DNA of 64,000 nucleotides, from positions 372,001 to 436,000 of the forward strand of contig NZ_JAFKHE010000012.1 in assembly GCF_017307495.1 (NCBI RefSeq), written 5' to 3'. Every line of letters starts with the position of its first letter. Within the stretch, counting starts at the first letter, position 1. The notes beneath the pieces are model-generated. The model saw only the letters and a list, made by a program, of their open reading frames with translations. It did not search any database and was not told where the DNA came from. Of this stretch, positions 53,642-62,119 are shown piece by piece. A program made the position numbers and the translations under genes. The DNA is from Devosia sp. (GTDB lineage Bacteria > Pseudomonadota > Alphaproteobacteria > Rhizobiales > Devosiaceae).

Positions 53642-54355
53642 ATGATCAAGTTCGTCTCCTACAATATCCGCAAGAGCCTCGGGACCGACCGCCGGCGGCA
53701 GCCGGAGCGGATCATGCAGATCCTCGGCGAGCTCGATGCCGACATCGTCGCACTGCAGGAAGTGGATCGCCGGTTCGGCCAGCGGGCCACGACGTTGTCG
53801 CCCGAGCTGATCGTCGATTTCACCGGCTACATGCCGGTGCGCTTCGGCATCCGGGAACAGAGCCTGGGCTGGCACGGCAACGTGCTGCTGGTGAAGAAGG
53901 GCCTGCAGGTCACCAACCAGCAGCGCATCGAACTGCCGGCCTTCGAGCCGCGTGGCGCGGTGATGGCGGACGTGACGGTGGGCCACGAACGCATCCGGGT
54001 CGTCGGCATGCACCTGGGCCTGATCGGCAACTGGCGGCTGAAGCAGGCAGAGGCCGTGGTGGGCTACCTGGAAAAGCTCGAGGACCGGATGCCGACGGTG
54101 ATCATGGGCGACCTCAACCAGTGGGCCCAGGATGGCGGCTGCCTCGCCGAGTTCGCGCGGCACCATGACATTATTCCGCTGGGGCCCAGCTTTCACTCGC
54201 GCCGGCCCATGCTGCCGCTCGACCGCATCATCACCAGCCGCGACTTCCGGCTGGAGGGCGCCGGGGTGCACCGTTCGGCGCTGGCGCGCACTGGATCGGA
54301 CCACCTGCCCGTCTGGGCGGCGCTGTCGCTGGCCCGGGCGGAAGCGGCGGCTTAA
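53642..54355 (+). CDS. Endonuclease/exonuclease/phosphatase family protein
   Basis: EEP-fold protein of 237 residues with the catalytic pattern SYNIRKSLG, DIVALQEVDRRFG (metal Glu), VGMHLGLIGNWR, IMGDLNQW and a late SDHLPVWAAL (Asp-His). Family members cleave nucleic acids or phosphate esters of lipids. Pairing with cls suggests a lipid phosphodiesterase or phosphatase role. ATG 53642 is used; TTG 53633, which overlaps the cls stop, is possible. Confidence 0.87.
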   Translation: MIKFVSYNIRKSLGTDRRRQPERIMQILGELDADIVALQEVDRRFGQRATTLSPELIVDFTGYMPVRFGIREQSLGWHGNVLLVKKGLQVTNQQRIELPAFEPRGAVMADVTVGHERIRVVGMHLGLIGNWRLKQAEAVVGYLEKLEDRMPTVIMGDLNQWAQDGGCLAEFARHHDIIPLGPSFHSRRPMLPLDRIITSRDFRLEGAGVHRSALARTGSDHLPVWAALSLARAEAAA

Positions 54356-54427
54356 CGATCGGCGGCCGAAGGCATTGACTTCGCCCGCGCAGGCTCCGAA
54401 ACAGCCGGCGAACAGGATTTGTCGCCC

Positions 54428-55294
54428 ATGACGCTCTCGCAACTCTCGACCCCGCTGACCAAGGACCAGGCCTATGCGCTGGTCGACGCCGTGATGGCGC
54501 GCGACGACGTGGCCATCACCGCCTCGGCGCACGAGATCGAGGAGACCGGCGAGTGGGTGTTCGAGGCGACCTGCGACAGCAAGCCGGACATCGCTGCATT
54601 CAACGCCATTGCCCGCGAGGTGCTGGGCGGCGAGGTGAGCTTTGCCGTCGAGGCGATCGATCCGACCGTGAACTGGGTGGCGAAATCGCTCGAGGGACTG
54701 AAGCCGGTGATTGCCGGCGGCTTCTACATCTACGGCAGCCACGAGGAGGCGCCGCCGACAGGCGTCACGGGCATCAAGATCGACGCGGCGCAGGCGTTCG
54801 GCACCGGGCACCATGAGACCACGACAGGTTGTCTCGAGGCCATCGACCGGGCGCTGAAGCGCCGCCGCTACGCCTCGATGATCGACGTGGGCACCGGCAC
54901 CGGCGTCCTCGCCATCGCGCTGGCCAAGCGCACGCGCCTGCCCGTGCTGGCCACGGACATCGACCCCATCGCGGTACAAACGACCATCGAGAACGCACGC
55001 GACAACGGGGTGTCGCGCAACATCATTGCCATCGAGGCGACGGGGCTCGACCACCGGCAGATCGCGACGGGCGCCCCCTACGACATGGTGGTGGCCAACA
55101 TTCTCGCCGGCCCGCTGGTGGCGCTCGCGCCGGGCGTGCGCAAGGTTACGCAACCGGGCGCCACGGTGATCCTGTCGGGCATCCTCAACACCCAGGCCAA
55201 CCGCGTGATCTCGGCCTACGGGCTGCAGCACATCGTGCTCCGGCACCGGATCGAGAAGAAGGAATGGACGACCCTGGTGCTGGAGCGGGTGTAG
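54428..55294 (+). CDS. prmA: Ribosomal protein L11 methyltransferase
   Basis: SAM-dependent methyltransferase of 288 residues. It has an N-terminal L11-recognition domain (about 1-95), FGTGHHETTTGCLEAID, the SAM motif IDVGTGTGVLAIALAK with acidic DIDPIA, and the NPPY-like VVANILAGPLVALAP. It trimethylates L11. ATG 54428 is preferred over an upstream TTG at 54419. Confidence 0.94.
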   Translation: MTLSQLSTPLTKDQAYALVDAVMARDDVAITASAHEIEETGEWVFEATCDSKPDIAAFNAIAREVLGGEVSFAVEAIDPTVNWVAKSLEGLKPVIAGGFYIYGSHEEAPPTGVTGIKIDAAQAFGTGHHETTTGCLEAIDRALKRRRYASMIDVGTGTGVLAIALAKRTRLPVLATDIDPIAVQTTIENARDNGVSRNIIAIEATGLDHRQIATGAPYDMVVANILAGPLVALAPGVRKVTQPGATVILSGILNTQANRVISAYGLQHIVLRHRIEKKEWTTLVLERV

Positions 55295-55340
55295 GCGGGC
55301 ATGTGGATGGGAGGCGATGAGCCGACCCAGCATTCCCGGT

Positions 55341-55418
55341 GTCATCCCTGCGAAAGCAGGGATCCAACTCTCCGCCGGCACCTGCTGATGCCTGGATCCC
55401 TGCTTTCGCAGGGATGAC
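55341..55418. repeat. REP-like inverted pair, copy 2
   Basis: Begins GTCATCCCTGCGAAAGCAGG and ends CCTGCTTTCGCAGGGATGAC, its exact inverse, separated by about 38 bp. It has the same architecture as 48252-48328, 47 bp after prmA. Confidence 0.8.
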
Positions 55419-55462
55419 AGCCGGTGGTTGGGCGAGAACGTGCCCGTAACCTGCAACGGCGG

Positions 55463-55496
55463 AAAAACAAAATCCCCGGGCGAGCCCAGGGATTCG
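55463..55496 (-). terminator. Intrinsic terminator of the 44-residue gene
   Basis: On the minus strand AATCCCTGGGC and GCCCGGGGATT form a stem with a two-base loop, followed by TTGTTTTT, about 50 bp after the stop codon. This supports real transcription of the tiny gene upstream. Confidence 0.8.
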
Positions 55497-55543
55497 TTCG
55501 ATCAAACAACGTTCGGCAAACGCCGCGCGAGATGCGCCGCGGC

Positions 55544-55678
55544 TTAGTTCGGGCGCTTGGTGAGCGCACCGAGCAGCAGGTGCTCACGGGCACGCGATAC
55601 GCTGCGGGTCGCTTCGCGGCCGCGCGCATCGATCACGCCGGACAGAGCCTTGCGGAAATCGTTCGTGTTCTCGGGCAT
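55544..55678 (-). CDS. Small basic protein of 44 residues
   Basis: Starts MPENTNDFRKALSGVIDARG and ends GALTKRPN; about ten basic residues, no cysteine, mostly helical in character. GGGAG six bases before the ATG and a strong terminator 50 bp after the TAA make a complete transcription unit. I recognise no family. It is too short for most gene callers. Confidence 0.65.
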   Translation of the reverse strand: MPENTNDFRKALSGVIDARGREATRSVSRAREHLLLGALTKRPN

Positions 55679-55818
55679 GTCTTTCTCCCGTACTTCGAGT
55701 CTGTCGGAACTTCTGCCGACGATGCGTAGATAGACATCCCGGGCGCGGCCGGTAAGTCCTTGTTGCGAAAGGCAGCCATGCCAATTGTGCAGGGCGCCTT
55801 AACGGCTGGTGAATCGCT

Positions 55819-55950
55819 TCAGTCCCGAGGCTCGCTCTGCAGCGCCCGTCGCGCTTTCAGGTACTCGGTGATGTAGCGCTGCGCCTGTCCCTGGCGCCCC
55901 TCCATCATCGATTCGAACACCTGGTGAAACAGTCTCTTCCGTTCCGTCAT
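55819..55950 (-). CDS. Small protein of 43 residues
   Basis: Starts MTERKRLFHQVFESMMEGRQ and ends LQSEPRD, a charged helix-forming sequence. GGAG lies eight bases before ATG 55950. No family recognised. It lies in the same direction as the 44-residue gene and divergent from the aminopeptidase gene. The open frame continues upstream through 58221 but that part is antisense to the aminopeptidase. Confidence 0.55.
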   Translation of the reverse strand: MTERKRLFHQVFESMMEGRQGQAQRYITEYLKARRALQSEPRD

Positions 55951-56070
55951 TGCATCGCTCCATCGGAGCCCCGCGCCCTGATGCCGCTTGCGCCATGAAC
56001 CTGGAATGAACACTCGCCACGGCGGGGCACGCTTGTTAGGGTCCGCCACCCTCCAAACGGCAATTCCATC

Positions 56071-57900
56071 ATGACCGACAGCACCTTCGCCCCCACCGTC
56101 TACCAGTCGTTCGACATCCGCACCGATCCCGGGACGGTGGCGCCGCGCGTCAGGGCGCTGCGTCTGGCGATGAAGGACGCGGGCGTCGATGCCTTCCTCG
56201 TGCCGCGCACCGACGCGCATCGCGGCGAATCGGTGCCGGAAAGCGAGGCACGCCTCGCCTATGTCACGAGCTTCACCGGTTCGGCCGGGCTGGCGATCAT
56301 CGGCAGCCGCAAGGCGGCCCTGTTCGTCGACGGGCGCTACACCCTGCAGGCCCCCGCCGAGACCGACACCGAGGTGATCACGGTGCTCGAAGCGGCACAG
56401 GGCGGCACTTCGCCCAGGATCGTCGAGTTCGTGCCCAAGGGCGGCAAGGTCGGGTTCGACCCCTGGCTGCACACGCCCAGCGAGATGGCCGACCTGACGA
56501 AGAAGTTCGAGGGCAAGGCCGTGCTGGTGCCGGTGGACAACCTCGTCGACCGGATCTGGACCGAGCGCCCTGCCCCGCCGAACGGGCCGATCGAGTTCCT
56601 CGGCCACAACCGGGCCGGCCGGACCGCGCCCGACAAGCTCGACGAGATCCGCGCCGCCATGGGCGAGGACGGGGCCGACGCGCTGGTGCTCACGGTGCCG
56701 GAGTCGATCAACTGGCTGTTCAACCTGCGCGGGCGCGACGTGCCGCACGTACCGGTGGCGCTGTGCTTCGCACTGGTGCCGAAGAGCGGCATGCCGACGC
56801 TGTTCTTCAGCAAGGAGAAGATCACGCCGGAACTGCGCAAGGGCCTCGAGGGTCTCGCCAAGGTCGCCGATGCCGCAACGATGATCGCGGCGCTGCGCAA
56901 GCTCGGCGCGGCCGACAAGCGGGTCATGATCGATCCCGGCACGGTGCCCGTGGCGATCGCCAGCGCCATCAGCGGCGTCAGCGACGCGGTGCTGATCGAG
57001 AAGCGCGATCCGGTGCTGTTGCCCAAGGCAAGGAAGAACGATGCCGAACTGGCCGGCATGCGTGAGGCGCACCGGCTCGATGGCGTCGCCATGGCCAAGT
57101 TCCTGCACTGGCTGGACGCCGAGGCGCCGAAAGGCCGGCTCGACGAAATCGCCATCGCCACCGCACTCGAGAGTTTCAGGCGCGAGGAGCCGAGCCTCGT
57201 TGATGTCAGCTTCGACACGATCTCGGGCGCCGGCTCGAACGGGGCGGTGATCCACTACCGCGTCGACCAGCGCACCAACCGGCCGCTGAAACCGGGCGAG
57301 CTGATGCTGGTCGATTCGGGCGCGCAGTATCTTTCCGGCACCACCGACATCACCCGCACCATGTTCACCGGCAAGGTGACAGCCGAGCAGAAGACCCGCT
57401 TCACCCAAGTGCTGCGCGGCATGATGGCCATATCGATGGTCCGCTTCCCCAAGGGTACCACCGGGGCGCAGATCGATGTGCTGGCGCGGCAATTCCTGTG
57501 GGCGGACGGCGTGAACTACAACCATGGCACCGGCCACGGAGTCGGTGCGTTCCTGTCGGTGCACGAGGGGCCCATCGGAATTTCGCCGCGCTACCCGACG
57601 CCGTTCGAAGTGGGAATGATCACCTCGAACGAGCCGGGCTTCTACAAGGAAGGCGCGTTCGGCATCCGCATCGAGAACCTGCTCAACGTGATCGAGAGCA
57701 AGGCCGGCGACGGCAAGTTCCTCGAGTTCGAGACGCTGACGCTGGCGCCGATCGACTTGCGGCTGGTCGACGAGGCCCAACTTACGGGGCCTGAGCGAGA
57801 CTGGCTCAACGCCTACCACAAGCGCGTGTTCAAGGAGATCGGCCCGCTGCTTAAGGGCGAGGTCAAGGCGTGGCTGAAGGAGGCCACCCGGGAGATCTGA
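56071..57900 (+). CDS. pepP: Xaa-Pro aminopeptidase (M24 family)
   Basis: M24B metallopeptidase of 609 residues with three domains: two creatinase-like N-terminal domains (about 15-320) and a C-terminal pita-bread domain. Metal ligands are visible in LVDSGAQYLSGTTDITRT (two Asp), GHGVGAFLSVHEGP (His), SNEPGFYKEG (Glu) and IRIENLLNV (Glu). It trims residues before proline. The length fits the long cytosolic aminopeptidase P1 type rather than E. coli PepP. Confidence 0.9.
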   Translation: MTDSTFAPTVYQSFDIRTDPGTVAPRVRALRLAMKDAGVDAFLVPRTDAHRGESVPESEARLAYVTSFTGSAGLAIIGSRKAALFVDGRYTLQAPAETDTEVITVLEAAQGGTSPRIVEFVPKGGKVGFDPWLHTPSEMADLTKKFEGKAVLVPVDNLVDRIWTERPAPPNGPIEFLGHNRAGRTAPDKLDEIRAAMGEDGADALVLTVPESINWLFNLRGRDVPHVPVALCFALVPKSGMPTLFFSKEKITPELRKGLEGLAKVADAATMIAALRKLGAADKRVMIDPGTVPVAIASAISGVSDAVLIEKRDPVLLPKARKNDAELAGMREAHRLDGVAMAKFLHWLDAEAPKGRLDEIAIATALESFRREEPSLVDVSFDTISGAGSNGAVIHYRVDQRTNRPLKPGELMLVDSGAQYLSGTTDITRTMFTGKVTAEQKTRFTQVLRGMMAISMVRFPKGTTGAQIDVLARQFLWADGVNYNHGTGHGVGAFLSVHEGPIGISPRYPTPFEVGMITSNEPGFYKEGAFGIRIENLLNVIESKAGDGKFLEFETLTLAPIDLRLVDEAQLTGPERDWLNAYHKRVFKEIGPLLKGEVKAWLKEATREI

Positions 57901-57906
57901 CAGGCC

Positions 57907-58411
57907 CTTCGCCTCCCTCCCCCTTGAGGGAGGGATCGAGGGAGGGGGTGGCTCGGTGATCACCGATCGACCCCCACCCCCCACCCCTCCCCTCAAGGGG
58001 GAGGGGAGCCAGCTGAGTTCACGCTGAACGGATCGTATTGCAGCAGCCACGACAGCAGCCAGTTCCGGCCCGCATCCACGCTGCTTCGCCTCCCTCCCCC
58101 TTGAGGGGAGGGATTGAGGGAGGGGGTGGCTCGGTGATCCCCGATGCACCCCCACCCCTCCCCTCAAGGGGGAGGGGAGCCAGCTCAGTTCACGCTGAAC
58201 GGATCGAACTGCAACAGCCACGACAGCAGCCAGTTCCGGCCCGCATCGACGCTGCTTCGCCTCCCTCCCCCTTTGGGGGGAGGGATTGAGGGAGGGGGTG
58301 GTTCGGTGATCCCCGATGGACCCCCACCCCCCCTCAAGGGAGAGGGGAGCCCGCTCAGTTCACGCTGAACGGATCGTATTGCAGCAGCCACGACAGCAGC
58401 CAGTTCTGGCC
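57907..58411. repeat. Tandem triplication of a REP-like palindrome plus a gene end
   Basis: Three units: 57907-58083 (177 bp), 58084-58254 (171 bp) and a shorter one from 58255 to about 58411. Each has a palindromic part (CTCCCTCCCCCTTGAGGG ... CCCTCAAGGGGGAGGGGAG) joined to a copy of the last 19 or so codons of the DUF3828 gene (coding NWLLSWLLQYDPFSVN on the minus strand). The third copy is the real gene end. In the first copy the stop codon has changed to TCA. This accounts for the gap after the aminopeptidase. Confidence 0.85.
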
Positions 58412-58843
58412 GCCGGCGAGAGAGGCGACGTCGTCGACCTTCCAGCCGTCGGCCTGCTTGACCAGCGACAGGCTGATCAGGCTCATGTGGTCGAAGTTGT
58501 GGAAGCTGACGGTGACCACGGCGCGATCGCCGCTGGTGACCGGCGCACCGATCACCAGGTCGAGCAGCAGTGAGTTCTGCCCCTCGATGAACGGGTCGAA
58601 GGTGAGCATGTCGGGCGCATCCGGATCGATGGCCGCACCCTTCTGGTCGATGGCCTGGCGCTCGGCGTTACTGGCATAGAGGTCCTTGAGCCGGCTCGAG
58701 TAGAACTGCTCGAGGCTCCCATGCTTCTCGCCGGCTGCGTAGGGCTGGTAGATCGCCTCGACCAGCGCCTTGGGATCGTCATAGGCGACGGCTGCCCCGG
58801 TGACGCCGAGAATGAGCAGCAGGCTTGCAATGATGTGCCGCAT
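58355..58843 (-). CDS. DUF3828 family secreted protein A
   Basis: Protein of 162 residues with a signal peptide (1-19, AVAYDD) and a DUF3828-type fold related to NTF2. Recognisable are LVEAIYQPYAAG, the LTFDPFIEGQNSLLLDLVIG segment and the final NWLLSWLLQYDPFSVN. AAGGGG precedes ATG 58843. Paralogue of the next gene. Its last codons are copied twice in the intergenic repeats. Function unknown. Confidence 0.82.
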   Translation of the reverse strand: MRHIIASLLLILGVTGAAVAYDDPKALVEAIYQPYAAGEKHGSLEQFYSSRLKDLYASNAERQAIDQKGAAIDPDAPDMLTFDPFIEGQNSLLLDLVIGAPVTSGDRAVVTVSFHNFDHMSLISLSLVKQADGWKVDDVASLAGGQNWLLSWLLQYDPFSVN

Positions 58844-58978
58844 GTTCGCCCCTTGCGGTTGACTTGGCTTGAGGTCGCGCCCTCGGGATGGGAAACCGTG
58901 CAGCACTTCCCGAGAACGGTCCAGTGGCGCCCGGCTAGCAAGGGGGTTTGGCGCATTGAGGGCCGCGCCGGGCCGCAA

Positions 58979-59440
58979 TCAGGGCATTGGTGCCTGGAGC
59001 ATGTCGAGCAGGTCGTAGCTGGAGTCGGCGCCGGCGTACCACACGTCGTCGATCTTCCAGCCCTGCTCGTTGACGAGCAGGTAACCCATCTCCTGCGGCG
59101 TCCCCATGTTCTTGAACGTCACCTTCACCACCGCCTTGCCGCCGGCAAGATAGGGGTCGCCGATGACGAGGTCGGTGATGTCGTAGTCCTGGCCGTTCAC
59201 GAAGGGATCAAAATCGATGCGGCCGATCTCGCCATCGGCCTCCTGCTGGTCCTTCTCGAACAAGCCGTTGAGGCGCGCGCTCTGCAGCGGCGCCTGATCG
59301 GGTGGAAACTCGTTGGGCGGCATGTAGCCGGCATACAGCGCCTCGAGCGGGGCCTTCGGGTCGGCAAGGCTCTGGGCCAGAGCCGGGCCCGCGAGCCCGA
59401 GCCCCACGACGACGACGGCGAAGGCGGCGAATCGCAGCAT
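58979..59440 (-). CDS. DUF3828 family secreted protein B
   Basis: Protein of 153 residues with a signal peptide (1-22, ALAQS) and the same fold as protein A: LEALYAGYMP, IDFDPFVNGQDYDITDLVIGDPYLAGGKAVVKVTF and WKIDDVWY. GGAGA six bases before ATG 59440 supports that start; a GTG at 59455 directly after the tatC stop is possible. Encoded right after tatC. Function unknown. Confidence 0.82.
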   Translation of the reverse strand: MLRFAAFAVVVVGLGLAGPALAQSLADPKAPLEALYAGYMPPNEFPPDQAPLQSARLNGLFEKDQQEADGEIGRIDFDPFVNGQDYDITDLVIGDPYLAGGKAVVKVTFKNMGTPQEMGYLLVNEQGWKIDDVWYAGADSSYDLLDMLQAPMP

Positions 59441-59455
59441 CGGATGTCTCCGCAC

Positions 59456-60316
59456 TCAGGCCGACGGGGTGGTCGTCTGGTCGGTGCCCTGCTCGGCCAA
59501 AGCCTTGGCGCGCCGCCGCTCGATCAGCATCACCGACCAGATGGAGAGCTCGTACAGCAGGTACATCGGCAGCGAGAGGCCGATCTGCGAGACCGGATCG
59601 GGCGGAGTGATGAAAGCGGCGAAGATCAGGATGCCGACGATGGCGTATTTTCGTCCCTTCTTGAGCGTGGCGCTCGAGACGAGGTCGATCTGTGCCAGCA
59701 GCGTCAGGATGACCGGCAGCTGGAAGCAGATGCCGAACGCCAGGATCAGCGTCATGGCGAGGCCGAGATACTCGCTGACCTGCACCAGCATCTCGATGTC
59801 CTGCGTCTGCATCGAGAGGAAGAAACGCATCGCCATGGGCAGCACGGCGAAATAGACCAGCAACCCGCCGAGGAGAAAGAAGATCGGCGTGGCGAACAGG
59901 TACGGGATGAAGGCGCGCCGCTCCTTCTTGTAGAGGCCGGGCGCGACGAAGCCGTAGACCTCGATCGCGAGGTACGGGAAGCCGACGAAGATGGCGGCGA
60001 AGAACGCGACGTTGAGCTGGGTGAAGAACAGCTCCTGCGGCGCCGTGTAGATCAGCCGGAAATCCTCGGGGATGACGTGCTGCGCGCCGTGCGGCACCAC
60101 GGCCAGGTAGGCCTGGCGATAGGGCTCGATCAGGAATTCGAGGATCGACTGCGAAAAGAAGAAGAAGACGATCAGAAGGCCGAAGATGACGATCATCGCC
60201 CGCACGAGACGCTTGCGCAGCTCGATGAGGTGGTCCAGCAGGGGCGCCTCGCTGCCGGCAAGCTCGTCCTGCTCGGCCTCGGGCTTGGGGCCCTCGAGTT
60301 TGGTCTGCTCGGCCAT
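59456..60316 (-). CDS. tatC: Sec-independent protein translocase TatC
   Basis: Six-helix membrane protein of 286 residues that recognises twin-arginine signals. Motifs are LLDHLIELRKRLVRA near the start, the FVAPGLYKKERRAFIPYLF loop and a late LIFAAFITPPDPVSQ. ATG 60316 is used; a TTG at 60322 overlaps the tatB stop and has GGAAG five bases upstream, so it is also possible. Confidence 0.95.
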   Translation of the reverse strand: MAEQTKLEGPKPEAEQDELAGSEAPLLDHLIELRKRLVRAMIVIFGLLIVFFFFSQSILEFLIEPYRQAYLAVVPHGAQHVIPEDFRLIYTAPQELFFTQLNVAFFAAIFVGFPYLAIEVYGFVAPGLYKKERRAFIPYLFATPIFFLLGGLLVYFAVLPMAMRFFLSMQTQDIEMLVQVSEYLGLAMTLILAFGICFQLPVILTLLAQIDLVSSATLKKGRKYAIVGILIFAAFITPPDPVSQIGLSLPMYLLYELSIWSVMLIERRRAKALAEQGTDQTTTPSA

Positions 60317-60318
60317 GG

Positions 60319-61071
60319 TCAAGTGGTCTTCCTTGGCGCGGGCTTCCTCGCGGCAGTCTTTTTGGCCGGAGATGCGGCGACGGCGACAGGCTCAGCCGCG
60401 ACCTTCCTGGCGGCAGGCTTTGTGGCAGGCGTAGCCTTCGTCGGTTTGGCGGGCGCAGCATCCACGGTTTTCGGCGCGGTCGACCTCGCCTTTGCCTTCT
60501 TGGCGGCAGGCTTGGCGGTGCCGGCATCGGTCGCGGCAGCCGACTCGGCCGCCTTGCCGGCGCGGGCCGCCTTCGCCTTGACGGGCGCGAGCTCGGCCGT
60601 CTCGACCTTGCTCTCGGCTGGTTTCTTGACCTTGACCGGACGAACCGCCTTCACCGGCGGCTTGGCTTCGGCGGGGGTCGCTGCGGCGACTGCCGCGGGG
60701 GCCGCAACGGCAGCGGGCGCTGCCATGCCGGCGGCAGCCTTGATCTCGTCCACCACGCTCTCGACCTTGGGATCGGCGGGCTTGATCGCGCCGGAGGGCT
60801 TCACCTCACCGGTAGGCGTCGTGGTGTTGAATTCCTTGCGGATCGCGTCGGCCGTCGCCTTGAGCGGCGCTGTCACCGAGTTGCGCAGGTTGGTGATCTC
60901 GTTGAGGCCGGTGGTCTTGTTCAGCTCGCGCTGAAACTCCTGCCCCATGCGCCGGATGGTGCCGGCGAACTGGCCGACCCGACGCATCATGGCCGGAAGA
61001 TCCTTGGGGCCAATGACGATCAGGGCGACAACCCCGATCACGAGCATTTCGGTCCAGCCGACGCCGAGCAT
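60319..61071 (-). CDS. tatB: Sec-independent protein translocase TatB
   Basis: Protein of 250 residues: a single N-terminal membrane helix with the TatB-type start GVGWTEMLVIGVVALIVIGPKDLP, an amphipathic helix (about 25-60) and a long Ala/Lys/Pro tail (about 115-250). The tail is much longer than in E. coli TatB (171 residues total) and is low-complexity. Confidence 0.93.
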   Translation of the reverse strand: MLGVGWTEMLVIGVVALIVIGPKDLPAMMRRVGQFAGTIRRMGQEFQRELNKTTGLNEITNLRNSVTAPLKATADAIRKEFNTTTPTGEVKPSGAIKPADPKVESVVDEIKAAAGMAAPAAVAAPAAVAAATPAEAKPPVKAVRPVKVKKPAESKVETAELAPVKAKAARAGKAAESAAATDAGTAKPAAKKAKARSTAPKTVDAAPAKPTKATPATKPAARKVAAEPVAVAASPAKKTAARKPAPRKTT

Positions 61072-61103
61072 GTGGTGGACTCCCGGGAGCGGCCGTCAGA
61101 CGA

Positions 61104-61322
61104 TCAGGCGTCCTTGGCCTTTTCGGTTTCGCGGGTCGGCTCGGCGGATGCCGTCGCGTCGATCTGCGGTGAGGGCTTGGTCTCTTCGTCGCGCATGCCC
61201 TTCTGGAACGACTTGATGCCCGAAGCGACCTCCCCCATCAGGCCCGCGATCTTGCCGCGTCCGAACAGCAGGATCACGACGATCGCTACGACGATGATGC
61301 CCCAAATGCCTGGCGCGTGCAT
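61104..61322 (-). CDS. tatA: Sec-independent protein translocase TatA
   Basis: Pore-forming component of 72 residues: N-terminal membrane helix (about 5-21), FGRGKIAGLMGEVASGIKSFQKGMRDEE amphipathic helix with the conserved Phe-Gly hinge, and a charged tail. Encoded 32 bp before tatB. Start ATG 61322. Confidence 0.94.
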   Translation of the reverse strand: MHAPGIWGIIVVAIVVILLFGRGKIAGLMGEVASGIKSFQKGMRDEETKPSPQIDATASAEPTRETEKAKDA

Positions 61323-61444
61323 GGTGGTCTCCGAGAGAAAGCTAACGCTTGTACCTTAGCGCAGAGAAATAGGTTCAATCCTTGGCGAACACAAGGACGT
61401 GTTCGGCTTTGTGGCTCGGGAAATGGTCGCAAGCGATGCCGGGC

Positions 61445-62119
61445 TCACTCGACGGGGTCGCTTTCGCCGCGGTCGTCCGGATCCAGGGGGTCCTCGTCGT
61501 CGCGCAGCGGACCATCGAAAGGCAACGGCACCTGGAAGGCGGGCGGCAGGCGGCTCGAGAGCAGGCCCGAGCCCCGCAGTTCCTCGAGGCCCGGCAGGTC
61601 GGCGAGACTTTCGAGGCCGAAATGATCGAGAAAGGCTTCAGTGGTGCCATAGGTCACGGGGCGGCCCGGGGTGCGGCGGCGGCCGCGCATGCGGACCCAG
61701 CCGGTCTGCATCAGGATGTCGAAGGTGCCGCCGCCCGAAGCGACGCCGCGGACTTCCTCGACCTCGGCACGCGTCGCCGGCTGGTGGTAGGCGATGATGG
61801 CCAGCGTCTCGAGCGCCGAGCGCGACAGCTGGCGGCTCTCCTTCTCCTCGCGCCGGAGCAGGAAGGACAGGTCATCGGCAGTGCGGAAGGCCCACCTGTC
61901 GCCGCGCCGCACGAGGTTCACGCCCCGCCCGGCATAGCGCCGGGCCAGTTGCTCGAGCAGGACGGGGATATCGGCCCCCTCCCCCAGGTGCGGGGCGATC
62001 TCGGCCGGCGACAGGGGATCGGCCGAGGCGAACAGGATCGCCTCGAGAATGCGGAGGTTGCGCTCCGCCACCTCGCCGTGCTCGTCGAAATCGGCCCCGA
62101 TGGGCGGATCGTCGGTCAT
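61445..62119 (-). CDS. scpB: Segregation and condensation protein B
   Basis: Protein of 224 residues with two winged-helix domains; ScpB dimers hold ScpA in the SMC condensin complex. Motifs are NLRILEAILFASADPLS, LSRSALETLAIIAYHQPATRAEVEEVRG and YGTTEAFLDHFGLESLADLP. The start shares one base with the scpA stop region, showing tight coupling. Confidence 0.94.
   Translation of the reverse strand: MTDDPPIGADFDEHGEVAERNLRILEAILFASADPLSPAEIAPHLGEGADIPVLLEQLARRYAGRGVNLVRRGDRWAFRTADDLSFLLRREEKESRQLSRSALETLAIIAYHQPATRAEVEEVRGVASGGGTFDILMQTGWVRMRGRRRTPGRPVTYGTTEAFLDHFGLESLADLPGLEELRGSGLLSSRLPPAFQVPLPFDGPLRDDEDPLDPDDRGESDPVE

Noticed and set aside
57907..58411. CRISPR array or origin iterons
   Set aside because: Units of 171-177 bp contain a palindrome and a copied gene end, too long and too similar throughout for repeats with unique spacers, and without replication genes nearby.
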